Shown here: in pieces, positions 21,361 through 33,189 of the stretch
Position numbering within the stretch: position 1 is the stretch's first letter
Layout: each line of letters opens with the position of its first letter
Notes under the pieces: generated by a model
Told to the model about the DNA's origin: nothing
The model's database searches: none
The model's input: only the letters and a program-made list of their open reading frames with translations
Translations under genes and position numbers: made by a program
Assembly: GCA_003427395.1 (NCBI GenBank)
Contig: BFEA01000878.1
Location: 181,146-245,145 of the forward strand
Direction: 5' to 3'
Source of the DNA: Chara braunii
Lineage: Eukaryota > Streptophyta > Charophyceae > Charales > Characeae
Length of the DNA stretch: 64,000 nt

Positions 21361-21800
21361 TTAGGAATGAAAATTCTGAAGTGACAGTTTTGAGCAGTCT
21401 GAAAATCTTGAATGGTCCTGAAGTGGTGAAAGGTCCGAAGACCCTGAAAACCACATGTTTAGGTAGGCTACATCCTGAAGTGGTGAAGGGTGTCCTGAAA
21501 TGGTAAAATGAGAGTTTTTGGCAGTCTGAAAATCCTGAATGATCCTGAAGTGGTGAAAGGTCCGAAGACCATGAAAACCACCCTTCACCACTTGAGGATG
21601 CAGCCTGCCTAAACAGGTGGTTTTCAGGGTCTTCGGAACTTTCACCACTTCAGGACCATTCAGGATTTTCAGACCTGAATGGTCCTGAAGTGGTGAAAGG
21701 TCCGAAGACCCTGAAAACCACTTGTTTAGGCAGGCTGCATCCTGAAGTGGTGAAGGGTGTCCTGAAGTGTTGATGAAAAATACGACTGTTGTTAACATTT
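21361..21800. repeat. Cluster of direct and inverted repeats with a long fold-back
   Basis: A phrase starting CCTGAAGTGGTGAAAGGTCC is repeated near 21418, 21544 and 21683, with an inverted copy between the last two. The inverted and last copies form the fold-back at 21579-21759. No protein is convincing: ORFs here merely read the repeat. Confidence 0.8.
21579..21759. repeat. Long near-perfect inverted repeat (86-bp arms, 9-nt loop)
   Basis: Left arm 21579-21664, loop ATTTTCAGA (21665-21673), right arm 21674-21759. I count three mismatches over 86 pairs. Transcription in either direction would give a near-perfect hairpin RNA, similar in form to MITE or small-RNA precursors. No target duplication was identified. 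Confidence 0.85.
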
Positions 21801-24800
21801 TCTCGTATATTGGTGATATAGTGATTACCCTCGCTTATTTTTGAGTTAAGGTTGTTCAACTCTTAGTATATGTGTGGCCGCCCTTAAGACTATTTTTGTT
21901 CCTGTGAGTTGGGATATCCCGACCCTATACGTAATAAAGACCATAAACTACCTCTTTGTCTGACGATCACAATCACTCTCACATATGTGGACTTATCCTG
22001 ATGTATGCCGATTTTTTTGTGTGAGGGGTGTACAGGATGTATCTCGTGCATTTTTTGTGAATGTGAAATGTGTAAACTGTATACTCATTGGTTTACTCGC
22101 GCAATCTGCCATCAGACAGACAATAGGCTCGAGTATAAGAGAGGAAAACACATTTTGTTCGGTGAAAATGTGTGAAAATTTCAAGGGATCTATGAGTCTT
22201 TTGAGACGTAAATGCTTATCCATGCCAAATGATTGTTGAGCTGAAACGAGAACCCACAAGTTGGTCTCTCAATAATGAGTGTTTTATGGTTGATTCCCCT
22301 CCTTGTGGGAGATGGTTGTGACATTATACGAGTGACTCCCCTTCAAAAGTGGAAGATGGTTAAATGATTTGAAACGACGTGGACAACAGTTTGGATGATA
22401 AAGTATGACGAGAAAGACCAAAAAACTTGTTATTTTTTTTGTGAAATTTTGGAAGGTCGCAAATTGGTAAAATTTTGAGAGATGTCTTTAAGATTTGTGA
22501 TCTGTTTTCTCTGATCAAGTGGGAAACAACGACCCTGTGAATCTTGCGGTGAATTTTTGTGAATTTTGGAGAGGATGAAGTGCTCTCTATGTTGTCCCAT
22601 CGAGAACTGGTAAATGCCTTTGAGAAAAACAGACCTTTGCCTAGTCTCGCAGTGGGCCTGGGGTTATTGCGACGTACCGTATGATGCTAATCTTAGGATG
22701 TACATGAGATCCAGCTAAGGGTTAATCTGGCATCACTAGGACGCAACCCCTAGTGTTGGCTACTGACCGGCGTAACCTGGCAGCAGGCCCACGGGATAGG
22801 AGTCGAGTCTGTCGTGTTTTTTTTAGAGTCCTGATAGAATGTTTATCAGGAAAAATTGCCTATCGTTGCGCAACCAACGAGGACACTACTGCCAATATAA
22901 CAATACGGCGGGTTGTAGATCTGACTCGATCAACGAGACTATGGTGGGCCAAGATGGAGACCCGACTCTCCTGTACTAGACTGCAGGAGGGATCTGTGAT
23001 AAAAGTTTATATATTTTTGTGAATATTTTGCGAGAAAGGCGAGAATGTCCTTGAAAGGTCTTGGTTAGGGATGGCGTCCTAAGTTATGACCCTGCATGCA
23101 GGACGATGACTAAACAGGACACCCAACGATAAGCCAACTGATGACTAGGACAAAGGGAGAGGATTATCAATAACTACTTGGAACAAACTTAACATTGTAG
23201 TACGGATTAAGTATCCCGGGATTCCCGGTGTCCAAGGTTTGGTCACAGGAGACCCAAGTTGAAACCCTGACAGTGATTAGTTGTGACCGAGAGTCATTTG
23301 ATAAAGTCATCAAACGGAGTCAAGTTAGCCGATCGGATTGGTTATTTTCTCGTCAGCATTTGGAGTTATGGATGAACTGATAACTTTTGATTGTTCGAAG
23401 CAGCGGGGACGTCGCTTAATAAGGTCCGGTAAACTGTCGGCGCGAATACCCTTACAAGGGTATCCGCCCTGGTTTTCGCAAGTGACAGAGAATGATTTCG
23501 GTTTGAGAGTTGGGAGCGCTCCACAAACCACGACCGGTTTTCTTTCTGTGACTAAAAGTATAAAACGGTTTAAAGAAAATAGAGAATGTGTGGGCGCACA
23601 GTATTGAGGCGTGCATGGTCTCTTCTTGTTGATAATATATGACCGACACAATCGTCGGTCAACTTTGATTTAATTTAATCAAGGACTAAATGATATTTTG
23701 TTTTTCTTTTGACCGGCACAATTGTTTGTGGAGTGTACGCAAGTACGGAGGATGGTATAGATAAAAGTTCGAGCTTTCTACTGCTAGTAGTAGGAAGAAA
23801 AAAGCGCAGTTTTGAGGTAAGGAGTGGTGCGTATGGCAGTTATGAGAATAACAAGGCCATTCTTGTGGTGAGTGGCAGGCGTGGCGACCGTAGGTTCGGA
23901 TTGGTATGCCAAGGCATTGCTTAGGGAGTTTTGGTAAGCCTGTGTACGACATAGAAACCATTTATAACTTAATTCGCGGTTGTTAGTCTCATACTTCGCC
24001 CTGTAGGTTACAACATTGGATTTTCAGCTTGGAGGTACGGGGGTTGAGGCTAGCAGGTGGCAACGACGGAACAACGGTGCAGTTTGAAGCAAGCCGAGGG
24101 GTTGAGGGTTTGACAAGGCTATCCCCCAAGGTTTTTTGTCGCTGACTCTGGCAACAGGCCCGATAGGAGGGACCAGAGGGGCACCGGAGGTATTTTCCCT
24201 TCCCCTGGTTTTTATTTTTATTTTTATCCTCGGCATTTCGTTTTATTCTCTTGTTTCGTTTTGACTTGCGGGACTGGTACTAATCCTGACATTGGATCCG
24301 AAACAGGTGTCGGAACCGAAGGGTGTAGTCTAGTTGGGACGCCATCAAACTAGTGAGGTGTGGATTTGAGTTCCCATTCCGACGTGAACAAGGTAGTTTT
24401 GGCTTACCACTGTATGGACTGCTATGGCCGTCACGACAGTCAAGAACCTTGAGCACTCACCTCTTTTGGTAGGGTTGCTCGAGCCCCTCGTATTCGGGAT
24501 GCTGGCGAGACTCCGCTGTTTTGCCGTCTCGGGATTTGGACCAAGGAGTTCAACGTGCATGCGAGTCAGTGGGTGATTAGCCCACGAGGTAAGACGCGGG
24601 TACACTGTCCGCCAACCGTTGACTGTTGAGAGGGGTTTGAGTGTGAGCATGCTCGGTTGGGGCCCGAGAGATGGTGAACCCGGCCTAGGCGCAGCAGGGC
24701 GGGGCACCAGGGTGGAGGCCGCCTTGACCAAGCAGTTGTCTATATGGAACCCTGCTCCGCTTCGGTCTTCAAAGTTCTCATTTGAAAAATTGTTGCGACC

Positions 24801-25860
24801 ACCAAGATCTACACAGGGGCTTGGGCGCATGTTGCAGGCTTCACAGTAGGCCCTGCGCCTTCCTACTCGTCGTTAGCGTCATGACCACCACGACGGCTGA
24901 GCATAAGTTGCACGCTTCAGCGCCATCCAAATTCAGGCTGGCGGATTCGGCAGGTGAGTTGTCACACACTCCTTAGCGGATTTCGACATTAAGGACCGCG
25001 GTCTTGCGGTCTGTATCAATCGGCACCCTCTGTGGTGCCTGGGTTAGTGTGCAACTTGACACTACGGGAGGCACTGTGGCAGGGGCCGTAGAGATACTGC
25101 CGTGTTAATCGTTCGTCTTACGAGGTATAGGGGCGAAAGACTAATCGAACCGTCTAGTAGCTAGTCCCATCCGAAGTTTCTCTCAGAATAGCCAGGCCAG
25201 TCGGTCACACCGGGCTGCGCTGGTCGCTGTCGGGGGTTGTGTTGGCATCGAGGAGGCAAGTGGGACCGAGCGCAGCGCTAACTTCGAAGAGGTAGGAGGC
25301 GAAGTGGAAGGGAAGATAGCGAGGGGATTGGTGAGGTTTGAGTAAGGTGGAGCGCACGTACCTGAGCGGGGCGCCAAGATCATGCAAGTACGGACCGACT
25401 GCGGAAGGCTAGAGGAAGGAGAGAGAAAAAGTGGAGTGAACCTGGGCACGACCCCACGCCAGGTACATTCGAAGCAGATGATGAAGATGGCAGTGGGGAA
25501 GAAGGGAAGGTGACGAGGGCGAAAAGTGCATAGCGCCCTCGATTCCTAATGGATTTCGGCCAACTAAAAACCGAATCCGACGTTTTAGGCTAAGGCGAAC
25601 AGAATAGTAAGATTAGTTTAATGCTAGATTATTACAATTAGTTTTAGTAGAAGAAGGGAGTGCACGGAGATATCGAGAACGGGTATGAGAGAAGCGGGAA
25701 ATTAATATCTCGCTCGATTCTTCATGGAATCGAGCGAAATAAGGTGCTAAACGGAGGTTTTGGGAAACTGGGAGTTGAATAGTGGCATCGGAATCGGCGA
25801 TGGAGCAGTGACCTTGCCGTTATAGTCAAATGGTGCTGCGTGCAAAAAGGGTGGGCATAG
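21801..25860. other. About 4 kb with no recognised gene
   Basis: Mixed composition. The longest ORF here (24345-24830, minus, 161 codons) resembles no family I know and overlaps plus-strand ORFs, so I do not call it. It lies inside the putative outer element. Confidence 0.4.
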
Positions 25861-25864
25861 CAAA

Positions 25865-26246
25865 GGGAAAATTCATTCCCATTTTGCACATTTTTTTTTA
25901 TGAATGCTGAAGCGGGCTGCATCAACTATGCTCCTCATTACGGCCGCCTTGATGATCGTGCTTCTCACCATGTCAAGGTGTTATGCGTCATGGTCGTGAT
26001 CATCATGCTGCTAGGCTATTCTGCAGTTACTCTCGTTTACCGCCACAATCCGGACTTGTCGTCATCGAGGTGCTGCTCTTCGAGGTCGTGCTCAGTGTCG
26101 CGGTTGTCCTTGTGCTCACGCTCCTCGTCACAATCGTGTTTGCTATCCTGCTGTTTGTTGTAGGGATCGTGATTTAAAACTCCTCTTGGAAGGAGGGGGG
26201 GGCTCGATGCAAGCGACCGGGTGCATGTACCTACTCAGGCGATGCA

Positions 26247-26297
<51 letters not shown>

Positions 26298-27040
26298 AGA
26301 GAGAATACTCACCTTGAACAGGCGATGTAGGACGAACCAATAGTCGGGCTGTTGGGGGATGAACCGAAAGTCGAGATGCGGGTCGAACCGTGTTGAGTCG
26401 GCTGTGGGTTGACGCATGTTCTAGCGGGAGGGAGCTGGCTACCAACAACGGTGCATACTTCACACGTTGTGACGGAAGATTCATCCTCATTTTGCACATT
26501 TGGTTAATAATGGGTCACGGGCGTCGTTGCTCTCTGTGCTCATACCCGTGGTTGGGGTCGGATCGCCTCATACCCACGTTTTTTTCATCATGATCACCAC
26601 TGCGATCAACATTACCGGTGTTTTTAGTGGTTGCCTTCATGACACGACCGTCCACCCTCGTGACAGTTGCCTTTGACGTAAGAACCGCGTTCGAACTATG
26701 TTCGATTAGCTGCTTGGTATCTGCGTTCGCCCTCTTCGCGTCTGCGTCTGTATTCATAAGTCTGGCCTCGTCTCTCGTCGCGGCCTTGGATCTTCTTCGA
26801 GCACGACCATGTTTGTCTCCCCGGGCGACATGAAAAGTGGTAGTAGATGAATGGATAGTCGTGCGGGCAGTGTTCATTTGCACCATGGTGATCCGACCAC
26901 TAGTTATGCTCGTCATCCAAGTGTTGTTGCTGAACGTTCTTTGATTTGTGCTATCACCGTTGTAATCGTACTCATCAACAAAGTGTATCTTCTCATATTT
27001 TAAGCGGAAGAATCACTCTTGCTTTGCATATTTTGGTGGG
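25865..27040 (+). repeat. Degenerate repeat with a TTTTGCACATTT motif about every 570 bp
   Basis: A phrase close to GGAAGATTCATCCTCATTTT followed by GCACATTT occurs near 25868, 26468 and 27010, and once more near 43745. The stretches between are rich in TCGTG/GTCGT-like words. Hydrophobic ORFs at 25900-26177 overlap in two frames and look like products of this simple sequence, not genes. Confidence 0.45.
26248..26294. repeat. (CA)n microsatellite
   Basis: An uninterrupted CA tract of about 46 bp followed by a short GA run. Confidence 0.9.
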
Positions 27041-28171
27041 GAGGAGCTATTGATTGATGACCGTTTGTGCAGATGCGAGGGGTTTGCCGTATTTTTCATT
27101 GGATTATGTGATATTTTCACGACCGAATTTCGGAGTGGTACTGTTGTTGTCCCCAACAGTGGCGTGACTGATGTGTCCACGTTCTAGTGTTGAAGAGCTG
27201 CAAGGGGCTGCTGTCATAGACGAGGGGGTAATACTACTGATCTTAGGTGATGTTGTTGGTACGACGATTTTGAAGAACTGTTGTGCATCTTGCTGAGCCA
27301 TCTGCCATTTATCTGGTTACGCTGCGTACCACTGTGAATTGCCGCCATACCTGAATGGGTTTCTCGATGTGAACTGTTGCGTTTGCGATATTTTCGCTAA
27401 GAGTTACGGTACTCTAGCGCGCACGGTGGTTGTGTGCGCGGCGTTTTGCTGTGTGTCTGTTGAAAGCTACAACCATACTCGACTAGAGCAAGAGGGTGTG
27501 CTGTATTCAGACGTAACTTTTTAGACTGTGTAGCAGTGACTTGATCGGAAGGTGAACGAAAGTGTGACTTGGGGGAGTGATCAGTATTTGCGCAAGGGGG
27601 GTACCGTTGCGACTTGGGGGATCGTCCGGAGGTCGTTGCTCTGCGTATTTGCTGTGGTTCGGCCATTTTTCCTACGAGTCCTGGCTACCATTGTGTGGCC
27701 CTCAGGCGATTGAAGATAACAAGGTCCTCTTGCGCGAGTTGAGTTGTCCCATTCTTGTATCTCGAGCGTCTGAGACCCCTCCTTCTGCCTTTCTTATTCT
27801 AAGCCTAGTCTAAGGTTACGAGAGGAAGGCGACAAGTGGGATTGCAACCCGTAGGACCGCAGCAAGACCTTGTGGGAGCTCCACCCACCAGTTGCGGGAG
27901 CTCTGTCGGAGCCCAGGTGGGGTTGTGGAGGCAGGGAACATTCAAGTATAATGCTCGTTTTACTCGTGTGATTCCTTCCCTTAAACTGTATTACCCTTTG
28001 CTATTGTGTGTCTGTAAGTATGAATGAGAAAGTTAATTGTTTTTGTTTGTTTTGAATTCAGGACATGATCTGAAAGGTAAAATTGGAAAGTATGTATGAT
28101 TGAATTCAAATTATCAGTATGAATTCAGACAAGACAAATTTGTGACTTAGGTGTTGCGGAGGCTTAGCGAA

Positions 28172-29390
28172 CGCATAAGTTGCGGGTTGTTCAGTCATAC
28201 TCACTCGTTGCTTGTCTAGGCTGGGCTAGGCTACTCATAAGTTAGGTAGTCTGACTCTACGCCATATGTAACTGTTTGGGCTCACCGGGGCACAACATAA
28301 GTTGTTGTGTTTTGGTCATATGCCTTTTGTCGTTGTTCAAGCAAAGACTAGACTCCTCATGAGTTGAGGTGGTCCAGATCCTTGGGTATGCCGAACGTTC
28401 AGGTTGACCGGCCTCACCATAAATTTGTGCGGCTCGGTCATACGCTTTATGTCAACTGTCTAGGCAGAAGCTGACCACACCATAAGTCAGTACGAATCAG
28501 TCTTATGCCTTATGTTTATTCTGTTCAGGCAGACTATTCACACCATAAGTTGGTGTGGTCAAGTCATCAGCCGCCAACATAAGGAGAACAAAAGTATACA
28601 ATGTGATACTTTTATTTATTATGTATATCATTGGCAGGCTGGGCGCCATAAATTGGGAGATCCAACCATATAAGCCGGTAGCAGATACAACATAGTATAA
28701 AATTGAGTGGTAACTTTGGGCAGGCTGACTCATCCATAAGTTGGGTATTTGGTCCTATGCCCCTGATAACACAAAGGACAGAGAGATAATATAAAACTTG
28801 ACTGTTTTTTCTTTTCAAACATAAGCTGATGTTTGGATGGGGAGCCTCATATGTTGAGGTGACATGACCACTCGGCTGAAGATAGAATTTGAGAGTGACT
28901 CTATTTATTGGATGTAGTTGTGTTGCGGAGGTCGGGCGAACGCATAAGTTGCGGGTTGTTCGGTCACACGCGCTTGTTGATGTTTAAGAAAAAGGCTAGA
29001 CTACCCGTAAGATGAGTAGCCTAGTTTATGCTATATGTTACTGTATGGCCTGGTCGGTCACAACATAAGTTGTTGTGTTCTGGTCATATACGTTTTATCG
29101 TTGTTCAGGCTAAGGCTGACCACTCATAAGTTATGGAGGTTCAGTTTTTTTGTGTATCCCGAAAAGTTCAGGTTGGTCAGCCTCAGCATAAGTTGGTGCG
29201 ACCCGGTTATACGCCTTATGTCAATCGTTTAGGCAGAAACTGGTCACACCATAAGTTAGTGTGGTTTGGTCCTATGCCTTACGTATACTTGTTTTACCAA
29301 GTTAGGGCATCATAAGTTGGTGTGGCCTAGCTATATAAACTGGCAGGTCAGTCACATCTATAAGTTGGGTTGGCAGATCCTATGTCTTAT
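28172..29390 (+). repeat. Tandem array of hairpins with a shared TAAGT loop
   Basis: Loops TAAGT, or close variants, sit at 28176, 28238, 28298, 28360, 28420, 28483 and 28546, that is every 60-63 bp, then more irregularly to about 29360. Flanking stems differ but stay complementary: CGCA/TGCG, CACAACA/TGTTGTG, CCTCA/TGAGG, CACACCA/TGGTGTG. Two hairpins recur about 768 bp apart (28172 with 28941; 28291 with 29059), so a higher-order duplication is present. No coding sequence is evident. It lies inside the putative outer element. Confidence 0.75.
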
Positions 29391-29399
29391 ATAAGGAAG

Positions 29400-30120
29400 G
29401 GTAAAAAGGGAATAACGAGGCTTTCTTGAACGAACTATGTGACTTGGAAAGGAACCTGTGGGTTGGTGAGGGATGTTGTTCTACTCACCTATGTATGTTT
29501 TTTGGGGGGTATGTCTGGGGATTTTCCTTTTTGATAGCTTAGTCGCTTTAGATGCTCGCCAAGTGCTGGAGCTATAGGTAGGCGAGGTGGATGATGAGAA
29601 ACTTGGGATAAGATAGGACTGACGCTACTAGGAGTTAGGATCGGTGGTAGCTCACGATACCATCTTCAAGAAGGGATCGTGCAGACTATCTTCAGTTCTA
29701 ACTATCAAGTAAGTGTCAGAAGTTAGTTTTAAGTATAGTTGTACTTTGTCTTTGTATAAATCTTGACGATGGGAAGCGTTGCCAAAATTTTATAGATCTG
29801 AAAGAGTTAGTCATTTTTTAACATATGAAAATTCTGAAAAGACACTTTTCCCACGGGAAGCGCTACCGAAATTTTCTATATTTTTAAAGGAGTTAAGGTA
29901 TTTTAGAACTTGACGGTTCGACAGTCTGCCCTCGTTTAAGAGATATACTGTCGAAATTTTTGACATTCTTTTATAAACAGCAGAGGCTAGTTAGGAAGGT
30001 AGGTTTATTTCATGATCACTCAAGCATGGTTTGGGCACTGACCTGTGCTGCATTGCAGATCACCTTTATTCAAATTGATTCAAGATTTTGGCTAGTATCA
30101 GCTTGATCCGATGAGGATCA
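29400..30120. other. No recognised gene
   Basis: Mixed sequence. Two phrases (about 29770-29795, 29855-29885) reading GGGAAGCGYTRCCRAAATTTT faintly resemble the sense strand of the gypsy leader repeat. Confidence 0.35.
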
Positions 30121-30124
30121 TCTT

Positions 30125-30143
30125 CTGTTATCACTGATAACAG
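30125..30143 (+). repeat. Conserved stem-loop, copy 2 (CTGTTATC/GATAACAG)
   Basis: Perfect 8-bp stem with a 3-nt loop (ACT). As in copy 1, CGACTCAACT follows shortly after, at 30167. Confidence 0.6.
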
Positions 30144-30882
30144 GCCGGTTGTCGATTCGTCGGTTTTCGACTCAACTCCAATCCACTCTTGCCACTCAAC
30201 CTAAAGGCTTTAGCCCTGTAGTTTGATTTGTTTCGTTGTATTTTTACCCGGACTTTATTTGAAAGGTCATTTAATAAAGATGCGGAGTATTTGATTTTGA
30301 GAGTTGCACAAAGAGTGAGGCTTGTATGGCTAAAGCGAGGGGTGTGAGTGCAAAGAATGGTTGAAGTTGACCCCGTGTAGTGCATGAACTTTTGGTTGAA
30401 TCTTTGATGTGATTGCAGGTATGTTTGGTGATTCAGACTTTGGATCTGACTGCCTACGATCACTTAAGTGTATATGGCTGAAAGGAGTCCCACTGTGATT
30501 GTGAGAAGTGATCGTCACATATTTATAACCTTCTATATATATGTACATACATACGCGTTGGTTGTTCGCGCGGCCTATCGTGACCGTGTGCAAGGGTTAA
30601 ACACATTATGCGTTGAGAGAAAAGGGAGATTCCCCTTTCATCCCTTTGCTTTTTAGAATTTTATAGTTGGACGTTCTCGTCCGTGACAGTCGTCAAAGTC
30701 AAACCCCTTGAGTTCTCTTCACGCCCTGGATGGTGGAACTAGTCTCCAGCGCAATAAGAGACGATTGTCACCACAGGTATGAACCGGTGTAGCACCCACT
30801 CTCCACAAGGTGCAGAAGAGGGTGTGGTGATCAACCGCCTTAGCGGTTGTCTAGCGTTGAGAGATTAACCCCTCAAGATGCG

Positions 30883-31588
30883 TGTCAGCCGACACTTGAG
30901 TGTCGAAATGTGACCCGCGAGATCATAGAGGGTCGCATGATTTTGGGTACTACACAGTACTCCATCGTAACGACTGCTTGCGTATGCTTGCACAGCTAGT
31001 CGATATGAGAAAACCCTGCGCCCGCGTGATTTTATCTTAAGTCTCACGGGCGACGCCTAACCGACTTCCATTTTAAAAGGTTATGAGTCGGACACTGAAG
31101 GGACTAGGAGTGTTGTTGTGTTGTTTTGTTGTTTGTTTTGTGTCCTTCCGTGTGTGTGAGTGTTGTGGTGTAACGCGTGGTATGTAGGATGTGTCCTAGT
31201 AGATCGACGATGAGTCGTGCTTGGGACCTCAGCCACCCAATATGTCGATTCGAGTGCAGGTCCGATTGAGCGGCGTTGACCACGAGTACCTCCTATGCTA
31301 CAGCGAACGAGAAACGCCTTCGGTCTTGCCACCTCTGCGATTGCATACGAAAAACTTTTGCACGTGGTTCGGTAGCTCGGCGGGGATACGCCCACCCAAG
31401 GGATGGTGACAGCTCCCGCGGGTGGAGGTCAGGCGTGCCTCGCGTGACCCTGTCTTGCCGTAGGGACTCGCGACAGGTACGACTGGCGCACTCGGCCGGA
31501 GCGGCAACCCTCGCTCTACGACGAAGTCCTGCAAAATCCTGTGTGACGTGGTCGGGAGGGTCCCCCTGCAGGACCGATGCGCCCGACA
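30883..31588 (+). repeat. Right LTR (tRNA-Asp-primed family)
   Basis: 706 bp, direct-repeat partner of 8958-9627 with the same TGTCAGCCGACAC start and CCCGACA end. The two-stem hairpin is intact (CCACCC at 31392, GGGTGG at 31420). The flank after the end (GCGGTACCGTCAAGGGG) loosely resembles the primer-site region of the left copy, so this copy might alternatively be the 5' LTR of another element. Confidence 0.7.
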
Positions 31589-32128
31589 GCGGTACCGTCA
31601 AGGGGAGAGTGGTCCTTTATTTTTTTGTGAGAACCATGAGAGACTGTGTCGACTAGCGACATCAACTGGAAGTGAAAAGGAAGGACGTGGGATTACCTGG
31701 GTCCACCTGGCACTAGTGGTCATCACCGCGAACCACTCGGTACTAGTTGGTACCAATGCGGATCACTTGGAATCATTTGGCGCAGACGTGGGACGCCTGG
31801 AATTAGTTGGGACTTGTAGGACTTACCGCCTTCGCATCTGAGACTGTCGCAAGAGGTACTCGTGAGTCGGGTGACTACAGGGATTAGTAACTTGCGCAGT
31901 TATACCTGAGGAAACAATGTTTTTTTCAATAAGGCGCGCTGGTTACTTTAGTTCTGCTACTTGAACGAGATCGTGGTCGAACTTTTCTTTACTCAAGGTT
32001 GAGTGGTTGGCACGGATCCCTCACACCTGTGTGCATCCTCACACTGTACGACCCTTCTCTCTTTTTTGGGTACTCGGGAAAAGGCTGAAAGGAAAGAAAG
32101 TGTGACGGTGTGAGGAAACCCGGGGAGG
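31589..32128. other. No recognised gene
   Basis: No family resemblance seen. Several CACTTGG/CACTCGG-like short words recur at 31700-31800. Confidence 0.35.
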
Positions 32129-32387
32129 GGTTCTACTGTTCGCTGAAGCCAACGGCTACGACGCCTGTCACTCGCCGCGCCCGCTTCCGAGGTCCNNNNN
32201 NNNNNNNNNNNNNNNNNNNNNNNNNNNNNNNNNNNNNNNNNNNNNNNNNNNNNNNNNNNNNNNNNNNNNNNNNNNNNNNNNNNNNNNNNNNNNNNNNNNN
32301 NNNNNNNNNNNNNNNNNNNNGGTTCTACTGTTAGCTGAAGCCAACGGCTACGACGCCTGTCACTCGCCGCGCCCGCTTCCGAGGTCC
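32129..32387. other. Assembly gap between two copies of one 67-bp flank
   Basis: 32129-32195 and 32321-32387 are identical except for one base (C/A in TTCGCTGAAG/TTAGCTGAAG); the 125 bases between are N. Either the gap is an unmerged overlap or it hides tandem copies of a repeat containing this sequence. Confidence 0.85.
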
Positions 32388-32596
32388 TCAGCGACCAGCA
32401 GGGTTACCTTTGTGATCCGCCTGTCACAGCGTCCATTCATTAGAGAACTTTAAACCATGATCGGGGATGTGGAAATATAACTAAACATTTCTCTCAAATA
32501 AGGTATCCCTTTTCCTCAGGCAGACTCGGAACCCAGGCTCAGTATGGTTCAAAGTGTTTCGTCGTTTCGTCTCAGAACAGTCGCTTGCCACAAAGG

Positions 32597-32624
<28 letters not shown>
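32597..32624. repeat. Poly-A tract
   Basis: An uninterrupted run of about 27 A. A retroposon tail is possible but no source sequence was recognised upstream. Confidence 0.8.
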
Positions 32625-32629
<5 letters not shown>

Positions 32630-32824
32630 ATATAAAAAAAAGGATAAGATAATAATTTATAAATAGTCAGATAAGAGAAACATTAATTGCCCAAAGTAGA
32701 TTATTGACCAATCAAATTATGGAACAATTGAGGAAAAGATGTCAGAGCTCCGATCACGAGGTTTGAACTTCTAGACCGTTAGGGGACCGAGCTTTAGACC
32801 CTGCACTTCTCCCTCCATACTCAG

Positions 32825-33015
32825 GTTGACTTTTCCCGGCTCTTTCTCCCTGTCTCCGTGCTTTCTCTCTCACTCTCGCCACGCCCAGAATCTCTCCCTC
32901 TCATCCTTTGCATGCGCAGTCTCTCTCCCTCTCATCCTTTGTGTGCACAGACTCTCTCTCTCCCAACCTTCGTGGGCACATACTCTCTCCCTCGCTCTTT
33001 GCGAGGAAATGATTA
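32825..33015. repeat. CT-rich degenerate repeat
   Basis: Repeats of CTCTCTCCCTCTCATCCTTTG-like phrases of roughly 35-40 bp. ORFs through it are Ser/Leu/Pro-rich and not credible. Confidence 0.65.
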
Positions 33016-33189
33016 TTCGTTCATTAGTGACAAGGTTGGACACCCATGAGCAAGAGTAAATTCTCCCTAGTCAGCGAAGATATCCGTTTGTTCGCTCGCA
33101 ACCTTGCTGATCTGTCCATTTGCGTTTGTGGTTGCTCACTCATCGGCGAGAGCGGCGGATCAGATCATCAACGGGCATGGATGACCTTT

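Larger units (their letters stand above)
8958..31588 (+). mobile_element. Putative large non-autonomous LTR retrotransposon (with nested gypsy)
   Basis: Two direct repeats of about 0.7 kb (8958-9627 and 30883-31588) begin TGTCAGCCGACAC and end CCGACA. A primer-binding site follows the left one after two bases. Without the nested gypsy element (10426-20601), the interior is about 11 kb and holds no recognisable gag, protease, RT or integrase, which fits a large retrotransposon derivative mobilised in trans. Against this, I found no matching target-site duplication (left flank CATTG, right flank GCGGT) and no clear polypurine tract. Two independent elements or a recombinant are possible. Confidence 0.5.

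Noticed and set aside
24345-24830. 161-codon minus-strand ORF
   Set aside because: No domain, no family resemblance, overlapping ORFs on the other strand, and an unfavourable context of non-coding repeat DNA.
25900-26177. Hydrophobic ORF resembling a membrane protein
   Set aside because: Two overlapping frames both look unusual because the DNA consists of TCGTGCTC-like words; the hydrophobic stretch follows from composition.
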